This document shows positions 33,350 through 45,793 of a stretch of DNA of 64,000 nt, piece by piece (the first letter of the stretch is position 1; each line of letters starts with the position of its first letter). Origin of the DNA: Flammula alnicola (taxonomy: Eukaryota > Basidiomycota > Agaricomycetes > Agaricales > Strophariaceae); NCBI GenBank assembly GCA_015499995.1, contig JADNRV010000004.1, positions 744,001 through 808,000 of the forward strand, in the 5' to 3' direction. The notes under the pieces were generated by a model. That model had not been told where the DNA came from. It made no database searches and saw only the letters and a program-made list of their open reading frames with translations. The position numbers and the translations under genes were made by a program.

Positions 33350-36300
33350 CTACAGCTCCTCATGCCTAACCGCAGGCGGCTCAAGCGGTACATCTTCCAG
33401 CGCCTGCTCAACCTGTACCTTATCCTTCCCAATAAAAATATTCGACGGGTCCAGCGCCTCGCCCGGCTCTCCAGGCCCAGCCCCAATGGGCAAAATCCTA
33501 ACCTCTCCGCCATCCTCCTCCGCAGGCTTCTTCACAACGCCCGCACCATCCTTCGGCTTCAAACCCAACCCGCCAACATCCACATCCCTCAAGTCGTCTC
33601 GCCTTGTCTCGCCGTCCTTGACGACGAAGAAACCGCTATCCTCCTCATCCTCCTCCTCTTCAGCGCCGTCCTCGCCTCCACTTCGTCGGAGGCTGAAGAC
33701 TTTCGCTGCTTCGCCTCGCACAGACCCCAGGGCGACTTGGAAGCCCAGAACGACGTCCTGCAAGTCGTTGTGCAGGGCGTCTAACGCAGGGATGATAGGG
33801 TCGGCTGGAGGAGCGGGCGCTGGCTCAGGCAGGGCGGTGCCGTTCTGCAGAGCATAGGCTATCTGTTGGTATTCTTCATATTCTATTTCGGCACCGAAAG
33901 AGGGCAGATGAGCAAACATTCAAGATCGAAAAAATAAAATATAAAGAGGAAAAAGAAAAAAAAAAAAAAGAAGAAAAAGAAAAAACCCACCTCGCATCAA
34001 ATCATGATACTTCTGCCAATCCGCATACGTCACATCCTCCAGCCATGCATAATCCAAGCCCAAATCCGCCTGCGCCCTCTCTGCGAGGTTCTTCACCCGG
34101 ACCGCCGAATACCGCGCCTCTTCGATCTCACGCTCGCGCATCCCAACAAACCACGCCTCCACCTCGCCCTGCAGCGCACTTACGCGACTCCCAAACTTCG
34201 CCTCGACCTTGCTCAGGACAGTAGCCCACTTCTCCTTCTCCGCCCCAGCAACGGTCTTCCTCTGCTCCCTCTCCTCCTTGGCGGCTGCAGCAGGCGCGGC
34301 GAGCTTCCACGCGTCGCTCCTGCTCAGCGCTTTCCGCAGGTACGTCTCGAGGCCCTTCACGAGCCGCTCGCCCTCCTTCTGCAACTCCGCAATAAATCCG
34401 GTGTTGGGCGACCCAGCCTTGCCCTCGCTCATCTCCGCCAGCTCGGCCTTCTTCTCCGCGCGCAGGTCCTCGAGAGCCTTCACCAGGCTCGCAGATTCCT
34501 CCGCAACCAGCTCGCCCAGCTGCTCGAACCACTTATCATGTCGTGCCACGATCGCGGCGCGCTTGGCTGCGATGGCAGCTGCTTTCTCTTCGTCCGAAGG
34601 GGCTGGGTCCTGTTCGCCTTGAACGACAGACAAAGTAGGTCCATCCTCCGAGTTCGCAGATGCATCGACAGTAATGGGCTCCGGGTCCGCGGCGCCGATA
34701 TCCCGCAGGAAGTCATCCAAGTCCTCCTCCTCTCCTGTAGACCCAACGAGAGAAGCGTGGTAAATCGATTCCGCAGCTTCCATCGCCTGCTTGACAGGGT
34801 TCGGGGTGGGCGCTGTGGACTTGATTTCCACGGTGGTTGCAGACTCGGTGGGCTCAGCAGACTCTTCGATCTCAGCTTCGGGTGTGGGCGCTGCGACGTC
34901 CGTGGTAGCTGCTTCTGGCGCCTTCGACGACGAAGCTACAACAGGGGCTTCAGGTTCTTCCTCAGCATCCACAGGAGGTGGTGGTGAAGTCCGCACACCG
35001 GCGTGAACGACCGACTCAGCAGGTTCTTCAGGTGTCGGCACAGCTGATTCAATGTTCTCAACTTCAACTTCCGCAGTAGTCGGTACCGGTGTACTCGAGG
35101 ACTCAGCAGCAGCGACAACAGACGTAGGCTCCTCAACCGACTCGGCAGTCTCCTCCGTCTCCGCATCAGGAAGGTCTTGCACCAGCGGCGGCGGAGTGGT
35201 CGTAGTGGGAACAGAAGCACTCTCCGTGCCTTCAGCGACCTTTTCCCATATCTTCCTGACGTGCGGGTCAACGTAGGTGCGCCTGTACACGCCTGCCTCG
35301 CGTGCAGCATATTTGAGCTGCCTTGCAGTAACTTCGGCCGCTTTAAGCGAAAGGTTCTTCGTATGTTTCCATACGGAGCACAAAATCGGCCGGGCCTGGA
35401 TCCATGCACTCAGAAGCCGGGGATGGACGTGTGTGGTATAAACGTCTGTGGCTTGGAGAGTGACGGCCCGCACTGTGTCGTAGCTGTTTAGGACGTAGGG
35501 TTGGACCTGCAAGATGTACGGCTGGATGTACTTCTGGTGATTGGCGCGAACGACCTTCTGCAGACGGGTGGCTTGGATGTGCAAAGGCCGAGAGACGTAG
35601 TAGGTGTACGATTTGGATACATGAGCCGCGAGGGGGGCCAGTCGGGGCTCGATGTACATCCTATACCGGGGCAAGACGGCATTGACATAGTAGGGCTTCA
35701 ATGTGGCTTTGTAGAACGGTACCACAGTATCGTTCCATATAGACTTGGAGATGTCGATTAGACGGACGACGTAAGGCTTGGCGGTATTAGCTGCTCGCAC
35801 GACAGGGTCGATGTATGGCTGGACCTTGATTTGAGTCGCGGTAATGTACGGCTCTGCGAGGTCGTGAGTAAAGGATAGCGTGTGTTTTACTGGGGGTAGG
35901 ATATACGGCTCGAGGATGTGTTTGCGATAGACGGAGAGTGAGCGACAGAGAGGGTTGGGGTCGATTGCGTAGGTGTGAGAAGGATTGGGAAAGAGGGGAT
36001 TTGGGCGACATGCATAAAATGCATAGAAAGTGAAAATGGATAGAAAGACGAGGAAGAGACGGTCGACGAAAGATTTTGAACGAGTTCGTTTCTGTACAGG
36101 GGTAAATTAGTCAATAGTGTTGAATGAAAGGAAGTATGGAAGACCTTTGCTTTCTGTTTTGAAGATTTCGATGGTGGTGTTTTGGCAGAAGGAGACTGAA
36201 AACAAGGAAATTGTTAGTCTATGTGGCATTACGAAAGAGTAAGGCACTGACGTCTATCTCGTGTCCGCCATTCTGTGTTGGTTTGGTCGCGTTCTTGGTT

Positions 36301-36392
36301 GACGGTTGTCTCTTCGTTGGAACAGGCTGTGTGGATGATGAGCGGGATACAGCTTGCGGGGGTGCAGCGGGCTGCTTGCGGTTGACCACCAT
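33350..36392 (-). CDS. Membrane-anchored protein with PY-helix repeats and acidic tail
   Basis: ATG 36392 starts a basic, Pro/Ser-rich N-terminus (MVVNRKQPAAPPQAVSRSSS). Two introns (GTCAGTGCC.. and GTCTTCCAT..) join it in phase to SKQKAK/KRTRSKSFVDRLFL, where a hydrophobic segment (LFLVFLSIFTFYAFYA) should anchor the protein in a membrane with a short basic cytoplasmic end. The next 300 residues repeat a Tyr-rich amphipathic pattern: KHILEPYILPPV, ITATQIKVQPYIDPV, NHQKYIQPYILQVQPYVLNS, THVHPRLLSAW. A long Val/Ala/Pro/Glu-rich disordered stretch follows, then a coiled-coil part (KAAAIAAKRAAIVARHDKWF, RAEKKAELAEMSEG) and a final exon ending DVPLEPPAVRHEEL at TAG 33350. I know of similar proteins in other fungi but not of an assigned function. 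The intron before the last exon has an exceptional pyrimidine tract. Confidence 0.75.
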
Positions 36393-36522
36393 CGCACTGC
36401 AGGCAGTCAAGTCAAGTGTTTTTGTCAGTGTTGCTTTGAACGACGTGGATGATGACCAGCGTTGTTTGCGCATATTTGGGGAGCGCGTCTCTTGGCGACG
36501 TGATTCGCTGATTGACGTCACC
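36393..36522. promoter_or_regulatory. Compact divergent promoter
   Basis: Only 130 bases separate the start codons of the PY-repeat membrane protein (minus) and the RTRSGTI-repeat protein (plus), so they must share control elements. The centre contains GACGTGGATGATGACCAGCG and a GACGTCACC (CRE-like) motif directly before the plus-strand ATG. Confidence 0.6.
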
Positions 36523-39500
36523 ATGGTCAAATCTTCCACCACCACTACTTATGCAAAGAGGCATCGAAAGGCGCTTGCAGGCGGTATAGCCGACGACGTC
36601 AGCACAGCGGACGAAGACGAAGGACTCGAACCCGAAAGCAAGCTTGTGGAAGGTCTGCCGACGCGTCGTGGCAAACGCCCTCGTGCTCCGGAGGCGCGAT
36701 CCAGCCAAAACCTCAGGGAGGAAGCGGATCGTGATCGTGAACCGCCCCGCAAGAAACGAAAATCGACAACCAAAGTAGATATATGCGCCTCTTTTCTCGT
36801 CCATCGTGTTCATTGTGCTCATGAGCGTCACGATCCTTCTTCCAGACGTCCGATCTTGAAAACAAAATGCAGGCATCCGAATTCCAAACCCCGCACCCTA
36901 CTCTTGAGGCCCAGAGCCAGGTGTTCAAGCTCCCATCCTCAAGCCCTCAGCACTCTCCTGAACCCTTGTCACCTGTTCCTGCTGTAATCACCAGCTCAAG
37001 GAAGCTCAGAGAAAACTTTTCTAAGCAAGACAAGTTTTTAATCAGTCCTGCTGCTACAAGCACGCCTTGGAATCGACACTCGTACATCTCTTTCATTTCC
37101 TTCGTGGATATAGGTTATTCATATTGACCGACTGACTACAGTTCGAAAAATATCGCGGCAACGACGCTCACCTCTGGCCAATTACCTCAGATACCGTTGT
37201 CTCGTACCTCCCGCTCTAGGTCACGAAGACACCGTGCTTTCAGATCGCAATCGCGGTCTTCCTCCAACTCAAATTCACATTCCAACTCGTCGAGAGCTAG
37301 CAGCAAAGAACCTGATATTCTCAAATCCAAGACTCGAAACCGCCAAAAGTACGCAACCCATGAATCCAAGCTCAAACATGCACAATCCTTGAGCTCTCTC
37401 AATCCTGCCCAAAGTAACTCGAATGCAAAATCCGAGGCCAAGCCCACCCCTCTCTCCAAAGCCAAAAAATTATCGCGCATTCATGGACAAGGGCAAGCTT
37501 TTCTCCCACTCGCGAGCCCTTTCGTCTCTAGAGCCTCCTCTCCCACTGAACCATCTTCTACTACGCATATATCTGCGCATGCAGAAATCGAAAATAAAAA
37601 TCAGCACAAAGACCGCGCACAACAGCACCAGCAACCAAATTCCGGCACGAAAAATGGGAAGAGAGCACCGAACCCAGGAGTGCTAGCGGACACGCTATTC
37701 GATCCAAATATGCCTCCTCCATCGCGACCAGGTGCTCAATCACATTTCAGCTCATCTCAGTCGCACCATCACCACAAACATGGCTCGCAGAGCACGCATA
37801 CATCGCCTAAATCCGAGCACGACAACTTGCAACAGCCCAATGCTACGAAGACCACGAAAAAGCGAAGTACTACCAGAGGTGCTGAGAACCGCGTTCCGCT
37901 TCAAATTCGAGCTCGAGGCGGAGATGATGAAGATGGACGCGAGTACCAGCGAGAACGCCGTCCGTCTGCACCGAGCAGCCTCCATTTGCCGAGGAAGCCT
38001 CGCTTGCCACTTCGGCTTTCTGGGTTAGGCCCAGGACGCGGTGCGACGAGTGCCGGAAGACAGACCGAGGCCGTTGATACGAACACGAACCCAAAGTCGG
38101 GATTGCACATCGCCCTTGACCAATTTCTCCTTGCTGGATCAATTGATAAACCCCAGGTTATCCCACCCACCCCCGCTGCGGAACCTGAGGCTGAAGTTGC
38201 AGGTGCAAATGCAAATGCAAATGTACATCATCGTCATCCTCCGCGACCTCTCCCAGGCCCTGTCATCCGTCCGTCTGCGTCCATGCACGACCTCCAAAGT
38301 CACAATTACGATAATGAGCACAATCACTACCTCCACAGACAGACGTCGACTCAGCAGGCCGAACACCACGACGACGACGACGCGCGGACGGCATGGATGC
38401 ACGCACGCTCTGGGGTCGATTTTAATAGGCCGCCGTCGCAGATGGAGGTTGGCGCTGGCGTCGGGCCGTTTGGTGGGAGAGGGTTTGGGTATCCTGAGTT
38501 TGAGGATAAGTTTTTCTCGTCGTCGTCTTCTTCCGAGGGTGAGGGTGAGCAGGAGGAGGGTCAAGCAAAGACGAAGACCAAAAAATCGGCGGCGATGAGG
38601 CCCAACACTCGTGCTGGGTTTGGACGGTCCGGCCCTGCAGGTTCGGGCTTAGGTTTAGGAGCTCCGTTTGGGTTTGGGTTTGGGTTTGGAGATACCTTGG
38701 ACTTGGACTTGGAGAAATTTGGAGAGGATGCGTGGGGTATTTCGACGCCTTTCAAGGTTGGATTTGGGAGTGGTTTGGAGGAGGAAGCCGAGCAAGAGGC
38801 GGAGGAGAAGGTCGAAAGGGCCGGTTTGGCTAGAAACAGGCAGCAAGCTGCGAGATCAGAGGCCCTGGCCCTGTCGAAGGACGAGAAAGCACTTGCTGCG
38901 CGCCGCACGACGTCGTTGCCTAGCTTGCATCTGAGCGTGTTATCGGGCTCGTCTTCGCCTGTGGGCAATGTGTTGGTGCGGTCGTTGTCGTATTCGGATT
39001 TGGGACTGGGTTGTCGAGATGGTATAGTTGGCAAAGAGGGGATGGAGAAAGATGAAGAAGACGAGGATCAAGAGGACGAGGATCAAGACGAGGACGAGGA
39101 CGGAGAAGAAGACATGGAGTTGACTGGAAGTGCTACGTCGAGGTATATTCCTCTGGATGGTCGGAGAGAGGTCCGTGATAGAACAGGAGAAGCAAAAGGA
39201 AGAGAGGGTATGATGTCGTGGATTACGGACAGCCTTATCTCGGCGCCGACGGCTTATTTAGAGTGGAAGGCGAAGAAGGTGGCGGGTGGAAACGGAACCC
39301 AAGACGAAGAAGACGAGGAGAAGGAGGAAGAGGAAGAACAGGCAGTAGAAGAAAGACGACTCGCCACCCTTTCGTCATCCACTGGCGCTACTCGGCTTAG
39401 CTCGCCATTCAGGCTTTCGGAACCTGATGCCTGCAATGAAGACCCGCCTGAGCCATTTTCTGATCAAAGCACTCGGAGCGAGAGTCTTGATAATCCACCC

Positions 39501-40292
39501 GCAGACCCAAATATCAACGCCAATGGCAGTGGCAAAATGGCCAAAAGGACGCGCAGTGGTACTATCGTGCCCGCCAACGCTGCCGGTCCTTCTGCTGGTG
39601 TTCCTCCAGGCGCCAGGAGGACACGCAGCGGGACGATTGTGGGCCCCTTGCCTATAGCACCTCCGCCGGCTTTTGGGTTGCCTGTTCCTCCCAGCGGTGC
39701 TGGTGGTGGTGGTGCAGATGGAATTACTGGAACGGCCGGGATGCCGGGATATGGTCGAGTTGGCGCTGGTCCGACGAGGACGAGGAGCGGGACGATCATA
39801 GCTTCGGCTTCTGTCGTCAAGTCTTCTGCTGCCGATTCTGGTCCAGGCATGAATGGAAGACACGGACGCGCAAGGAGTGGGTCGGTGCTGAGGATGATGC
39901 CTGTTCAGAATTTGCCTCCTCATAAATCTCGTGATCGCCCTGAACATTCAGAGGGTGATGTCGAAACTCAAACCCAACCCTCTGAAAACAAGCCAGGGGC
40001 GGACGCGGATGCCGAACATGAGCAAGTCGTCGAGTGCTATGCCGACTCGCTGTACCTACCCCCGACGGAGTCTTCGCCTGATCAACTCGATTTCCTGAGG
40101 TTTGCGAGTATTGCCGAGGGGGAAGAGGGCGACGAAGAGGAATGGCGTATTGCGGAGGAACCCCCTTCGCCTGAAATCCCTAAGGCGAAGCGAGGCAAAG
40201 GCATTTTGAGAGGCAGGACGGAGCATGGGGCTAGCGGAAGAGGCTCGGGTTGGGTCTTGCTGCTCGGGCTGCTAGTGCGGGGCGGTGGTTGA
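36523..40292 (+). CDS. Long low-complexity protein with RTRSGTI repeats
   Basis: ATG 36523 begins a basic N-terminus (YAKRHRKALAGGIADDVSTA). An intron (GTAGATATA..CTTCCAG) and a second (GTACATCTC..GACTACAG, 60 bases) join it in phase to a very long exon from about 37142. The protein is Ser/Arg-rich, then His/Gln-rich, then acidic, with Gly-rich patches. Four related motifs lie near 39540-39890: KRTRSGTIVP, RRTRSGTIVG, TRTRSGTIIAS and GRARSGSV. These resemble repeated basic phosphorylation sites. Single SLSYSDLGL and TTSLPSLHLSVLSGSSS motifs precede them. The frame ends WVLLLGLLVRGGG at TGA, about 40290. A second frame from about 40250 to 40459 continues with coding-like sequence (see findings), so the true end may be about 40459. 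No known domain; nuclear or cell-cortex roles are both possible. Confidence 0.7.
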
Positions 40293-43200
40293 AGGCCAAG
40301 TCCAAGGCAGCGAGGGCGGAGAAGGGAAGGGGAAGAAGAAGGCGAGATTTTTGGTGGGTGGTTGGGTCTGACAAGGCGGATGAGGATGAGGATGCAGCGG
40401 AGACGAGCGATGACGAGTTGCTTTTGGTCCCTGGGTCGACCATTCATCTTTGGGCTTGATTGAATGCCCTTCTCTCTCTACGGTTTCATTTCGCTCCATC
40501 TTGCTCTTTTTTCTTGGATTTTCACTCATTGCGTTTTTCATTCTTTTCTAGGAAGAGACGCTCCAGCATAACGCACAGCCAACGTATCTTCCTAATGGCT
40601 CTTCTGCTCTGGTCTATGCTTATGTGGCTTCGGTCTGGTCGTCTCGCTCCTTGCTGTCAAATTATGGGTTGCTATTTGCTCGCAATCGGTGAAAAGCTTC
40701 TGTGTCCTTGGCTATTTCTCTTCCTTTTCTTGCTCTGGCTCTGGCTTTCTTGCTCTGGGAATGGTTTTCTGTCTTTGTACCGAATCATATTGCTCATGCT
40801 GTTCTGATCGTTCTTTTGCTCATGCTGTTCTGATCGTACTTTTGCTCATACTATTCTGATCGTAGTTCTGCGTTGCTTGCTTTTCCCGGATATTTTCTAT
40901 GCGGTTCGGACGTTTCATGGCTGGATTCAATCAACTGTATTCATTATCCTGCAGCACAATACAAATTGGTGATAGTGCGCCCGTGCGCAATCGACATGAG
41001 TCGAAATAAGGCGCCGCGTTGCGAAGCTTGTCACACTACTTTATATCATGGCCACATGGGCAGACCCTTTTCCTCTTTTGCGCAGTAGTCTTGTACATTG
41101 AATGTTCTACATGAGGCAATCTTCGGATGCACTTTGTCTATACCCTAATTTCATGAATCTATTGATGCTTATGGGAGCAAGTTCATGGCCAAAGCGTCGT
41201 AGGCTTAAACTAATAAGCGCCCGTTACCAGTTGACAAGCGTACGTAACTTGTCGAGCATGGAATAGTCATCGAAGTCCTTCATTACCATCCCGGCTGAAA
41301 GATGATCGATGAGCGCTAAGTATTGCTCTGGACCATGTTGTTGGTTACCCTGATGTGCAAACGGCTGATCCCACTCCAACTACTTTGCTTACTGATATGA
41401 TGATATAGCATGCGCGAGTTGTCAGAGTGACTGTGTTTCGGTGCCTTTGAATAAAAGGGAATAACATTTGGGGGACCATCTGGTAAGCATCCGAGCAGGC
41501 ACAGTCGAGCAGACATAGGCCCACCCCCGGACGACTAGCGCATGATATAAATCCGGGGTATTGTACCGTCTGTACGTGTCTTTAAATTTAAATGTACCGG
41601 TTCAGACGACTCTTGACGAAAAGCAATGAGAAGCACATCAATTCGGTACGCGTATAAACCATGAACTTGGTCTTTCAGATCAGTATCATGCCCTCTCTCG
41701 TTGCAGTTGCGAGCGGAGCTTGCTAAAGGCCAGAAAGGCCACAAAAACTCCGCCCATACCGACGAACCTTTTCAGGTAGCCTCAGAGCGCATCATGTGCG
41801 TGAGGGAACCACATTAGGAGACTAAGGGAACGACAAACACCCCCAATCCATCTTTAATCTCCAACTTGAATCGATCTGCTTGCAGTCCCCCTTTTCTTTA
41901 TTACGAGGCCTGATAACAGTCAAATCTTTCAAATTCATGAACAGGCGGTCGTTGGTTAGGTTACACTTTCTGTCTTTGGTATAGCACTGATTTATTTTTG
42001 GGTGTCTTTAATTTAAAATTGAGAGGGATCCCAGTGCTTATCGGCATGTCTTGATAGCACACCATCAGATAATCCCTTCTAAGGACCGGATATTTACACC
42101 ATATCTGAATCTGTAGTGATAGAGTCCGTTGCAATCGTGATTTACAACCAAATTGACCTTCAATATTCAACACATGTTACCGCCCACAAAATGTCAAAGA
42201 TAGACGAAGTCCAAGAGAAGGGATATCGATAGCCAAAAAACCTGCCTCAAATACCTGGGGAGTTTGAAATTTGCCTGGCCATTGCCGCATGTCTGGTATG
42301 TAAATAATATGGCATAGAAATACCATCTTTCAAGAGGTGGAATCTCCAACTCACGAGCCTCAGAGATGCAATTCCAGGAGGTAACTGGATTCGACAGTGT
42401 TGAAGTAAATATTAGATGTGATTCTCCCGTTATGGTGTCCTGGCGTAGGCAGTGCGCCACAATGGTTCCGCGAACTCATACTACATAAAAACGATGCCTC
42501 CAAGTTAATCTCCAAGAACGTTGCCATTGCCCTCCATGTCCTCAAAACATACTTGAGTCGGAACCGAAAGCGCTACTAACTAGTACTACATATGATTTCA
42601 ATTGTTTGAGCCGCTTGTACGTGCGCCACAATTAGCTTTGGTGAACTGATGCATTGATGGTGATCGCGTCTTGAAGCCGCAGAACAAACGGCACTGTGCG
42701 AATAATTACGAGGACGTAGGGATTTGGTATTTCTACGCCTAGGATTTGTGTGCCAGGAAGTACCCTAGAGTATCACTGTATTCTAGGGTTTAAGCTTAAG
42801 TATTAATCATGTCACAACTGGGTTTCCTCCCGAAACCTAGGCCGGAGGACGCCCGACATCGGAAAGTCTGAGAAACCATGCGTTTGTGATGTTCGTTAAA
42901 TTCCAGTTCATATATGGGACTCTTTTCAGGAGAGGTACATATTAAGTGATACATATGGAATTGTCGTCAAGCTCACGGAAGTATCCTATCCCTCCACTGC
43001 CTTCCCAACCGCATCAATGACCACGTTGAATGAATTCCTTTCCTTAGTTTCCCCTTTTGCAGCAGCTTTTTCCGGAGACGTTTTATTGGTCGAATGCAAG
43101 GACTATGTATGGCCCGTCAGAATTCCTATAATACTTAGCGAGCCAGTGAATTGAATGTTCGGGAATTGACCTGGTTCGAATTCAGATATTAGATGGTCCG

Positions 43201-45793
43201 ATGGATGGCGCTGGAGATCGATGACCGCTTGAGAGCGCTAGCCTCTTGACTTGATCTCCACTTTGTGTGTAGGAGAACAAAAAGACCTCCAGAGCGTGTG
43301 ATTCCTACCTAGCTTTCTCCAGTAAGAAATGAAAAGATGATAGATTGGGATAATGCATCCTTACTAGCTAGGACTTGCCGCCCGCGGAGGGAACGCTAAG
43401 TCTTCCAGATTAAATCTATTGCCGTAAAGTTATGACACACTGTCTACGGTCAAAAAGAGGAAGTGCCAATGCGATTAATACCGAACCTCAAAGATGTATA
43501 CATTCAGAAGGTGTTTACTTTAGATATGTATAATGTATATTAACACTTCGAAAACCTCCGAATTATTCTTTAGTGTCAGTGGAAAACCTCCGGTAACGTA
43601 AGGCTTATAAAAGCATATATTCATGGAGCGCGATGTCCCGACAGTTGATCTGCAGGGAACGCAAAATCGCCGTCCCTTGATGATACTGCTATATGTCGTC
43701 TCGATACTCCTCCGAGATTCTCTCAGACTCTCACGGAAGATGTGCCGTGGAAAGAATGTACATAGAAATGTTAAGAAAGATTGAATAAAATTTGAAATAA
43801 GGAAACAGGAAAGGTGCTTTGACGAACAGCTGCAGTCTTCAAGCGCGAGGTGATCTCTATATAATGAAATCATGGGTGGCCCCAAAAAAGAGGAAATCCT
43901 GAAAACACGGAGGGTGCATGACTAATTCGACTAAAGCTCCCTCGAGGTAATCCCCGCCTGTCTGATCTGAAAGGTGTTGAAAGCCGTAACCCATATCAGG
44001 GAGAGGGTCTTTGCCTCCAGTTTAGGAAGCATCAAACAATGTACTCGAAGTGCTGAACCTTTTTCAATCGTCCACCCAGGGATACTTTACAACAGAGTTT
44101 ACAACAGTGCCAGTTTCTTTAGTCGTCTGGGAGGATTCTCGATGCCGGCCTAGAGTTGCAAGATAGCGTCCTCCAAAAGGGCCACCATCACATCATCAAA
44201 GGTATTGGCATGTAGGGGTAGAAAAAGATAGTGTTTCAGGGTTGACCACATGAGATCAATAGACTTGGCATCTTCTCCAACTCGCTGGTGCAGATACCAT
44301 TTTGGTCATTTGAGTTTGTTCGTACCGCCTCTCGGACTCAGTGACAGATGGAGAATAACACATTCTTGCCCTCCGCCGACTCGTATTGGCGCAGATGGGT
44401 TCACTTCAGAGTAAGTAACGTTATGTTAACTTCCCGGAGAAAGTATAAGCAGGCTTTACTTACATACTTTTGTCAGGTGTATCATTTTCTGAATGTCTGC
44501 AGGTCACCTTGGGTACGTAGGGTGACGGTAGGTAAGAGGGGAAGAGTGTAAAAAACTGACTCACTAATGATATATATCGGTCCGTATTCCCGACGTCCGA
44601 ATCGGACATAGTTTTCGCGAAGTGAAAACAAGTGAAAGCAGCCTTAGGTGACTGATCCATCCATAACTTCACATCGTGAGGCCTCTTGGAGCTGGATGCT
44701 GTCGGAATGCAGCTATGCGGTTGCCTTTAGCAAATACCATGATTATAATCAGCAAAACGAGCAAGAGAAATTAACAAGCGATTTGATCACCCAGACGTCT
44801 TATACAGCATATGGGACCAAAGATCTGTCAAAATCACGCCTTAGCAAAAGGAAATAGCTAGCATACGACACGTCTGGAATACTCACTAGCACACGCAACC
44901 TATCGTAGCTGAAATTTCTCAGACTCCATCATTGTTTGTTCGGAAACTGACATCGTGATGTCCAAGAGACGTCAGATTAACATTCCCCGCCGCTGATTAG
45001 TTCAGCCTCCACGTTCCTCGTCGCACGAGCAGAGAGATTGCTGAGATTGATCGGACTATGGGTTGGAAAACACAAAATAGCTTGAAAGGTATGGCGGTTG
45101 TATCGGCGGCGCCGGTCGGATTGGTGTATCCCGACGAAAATACTTAGCCTCACTGGCAGGCGAATCCAAGCAGCCCGCGTGGAAGAGCCCCCAGAACACC
45201 CGTTGGCTTTCACATGTCATGACTCTTGAAACATACGGGAAATATGCTGATGAAACCTCGTTGGTATCCATGAGCATCGCACACGGAACGAGTAGACGTG
45301 GTCACCTTGTAGATGGCAGAGCATGTACCACTGGATATGTAACCCCTGCATCCAAAGTTCAACTAGAGCCGGTAGAGTCCGTAAACGCGAGAATCCATGG
45401 CCATATACAGTAGCGTCAGTGGCCTGAAGCCATAGTGATAGCCTGCCCAGGGTCGTAATTTGATTTGGAGGTGGCCTGTAACGCACGCGCGAGGGTGTTA
45501 ACTACACTATCGACCAGGCACGAAAGTTTGCGGTCGCGAGATGTTGGGCACTCGCAGTGTGCGCGTAGGTTAGAAAGCTTTTCCTTGAAAACGAATTAGC
45601 CCTTGTGAAATGCATTAGCGCCCAGATGTCATATAATTAGAAAGGACAAAATTGGAACTGAAGCTGGGCTTACACTGAGTTAAATGTGTTCACCATAACG
45701 TTGGTCAAGATTCTGAACGTAACAGTAAACGTTCCTCAGCCTTGGATTGCAATACAACACCAGCGAGGGACTGTGTAAGATAATGATTGGAAG
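40293..45793. other. Gene-poor 5.5 kb stretch
   Basis: No intact gene is visible over 5.5 kb. Frames of 60-120 codons occur on both strands (for example minus 42460-42194, 43885-43520, 45486-45217), none with a recognisable domain. A 25-base tandem repeat lies at 40790-40865. The first 170 bases after the stop of the preceding gene are probably its real C-terminal coding sequence in another frame. Confidence 0.45.
40790..40865. repeat. Tandem repeat, 3 x 25 bases
   Basis: Three head-to-tail copies of a unit close to TTTGCTCATGCTGTTCTGAT plus five more bases; the third copy has two substitutions. The repeat is in presumed 3' flanking sequence of the RTRSGTI-repeat gene. Confidence 0.85.

Noticed and set aside
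33188..34987. Long plus-strand frames opposite the PY-repeat gene
   Set aside because: They are antisense shadows; the minus strand has the consistent splice sites, membrane segment and repeats.
11665..36392. A secondary-metabolite or mating-type gene cluster
   Set aside because: None of the core enzymes (polyketide or peptide synthetase, terpene cyclase), homeodomain proteins or pheromone receptors is present; the genes are unrelated housekeeping and family genes.
38139..39034. Minus-strand frames opposite the RTRSGTI gene
   Set aside because: Composition mirrors the coding strand and no splice series or domain is present.
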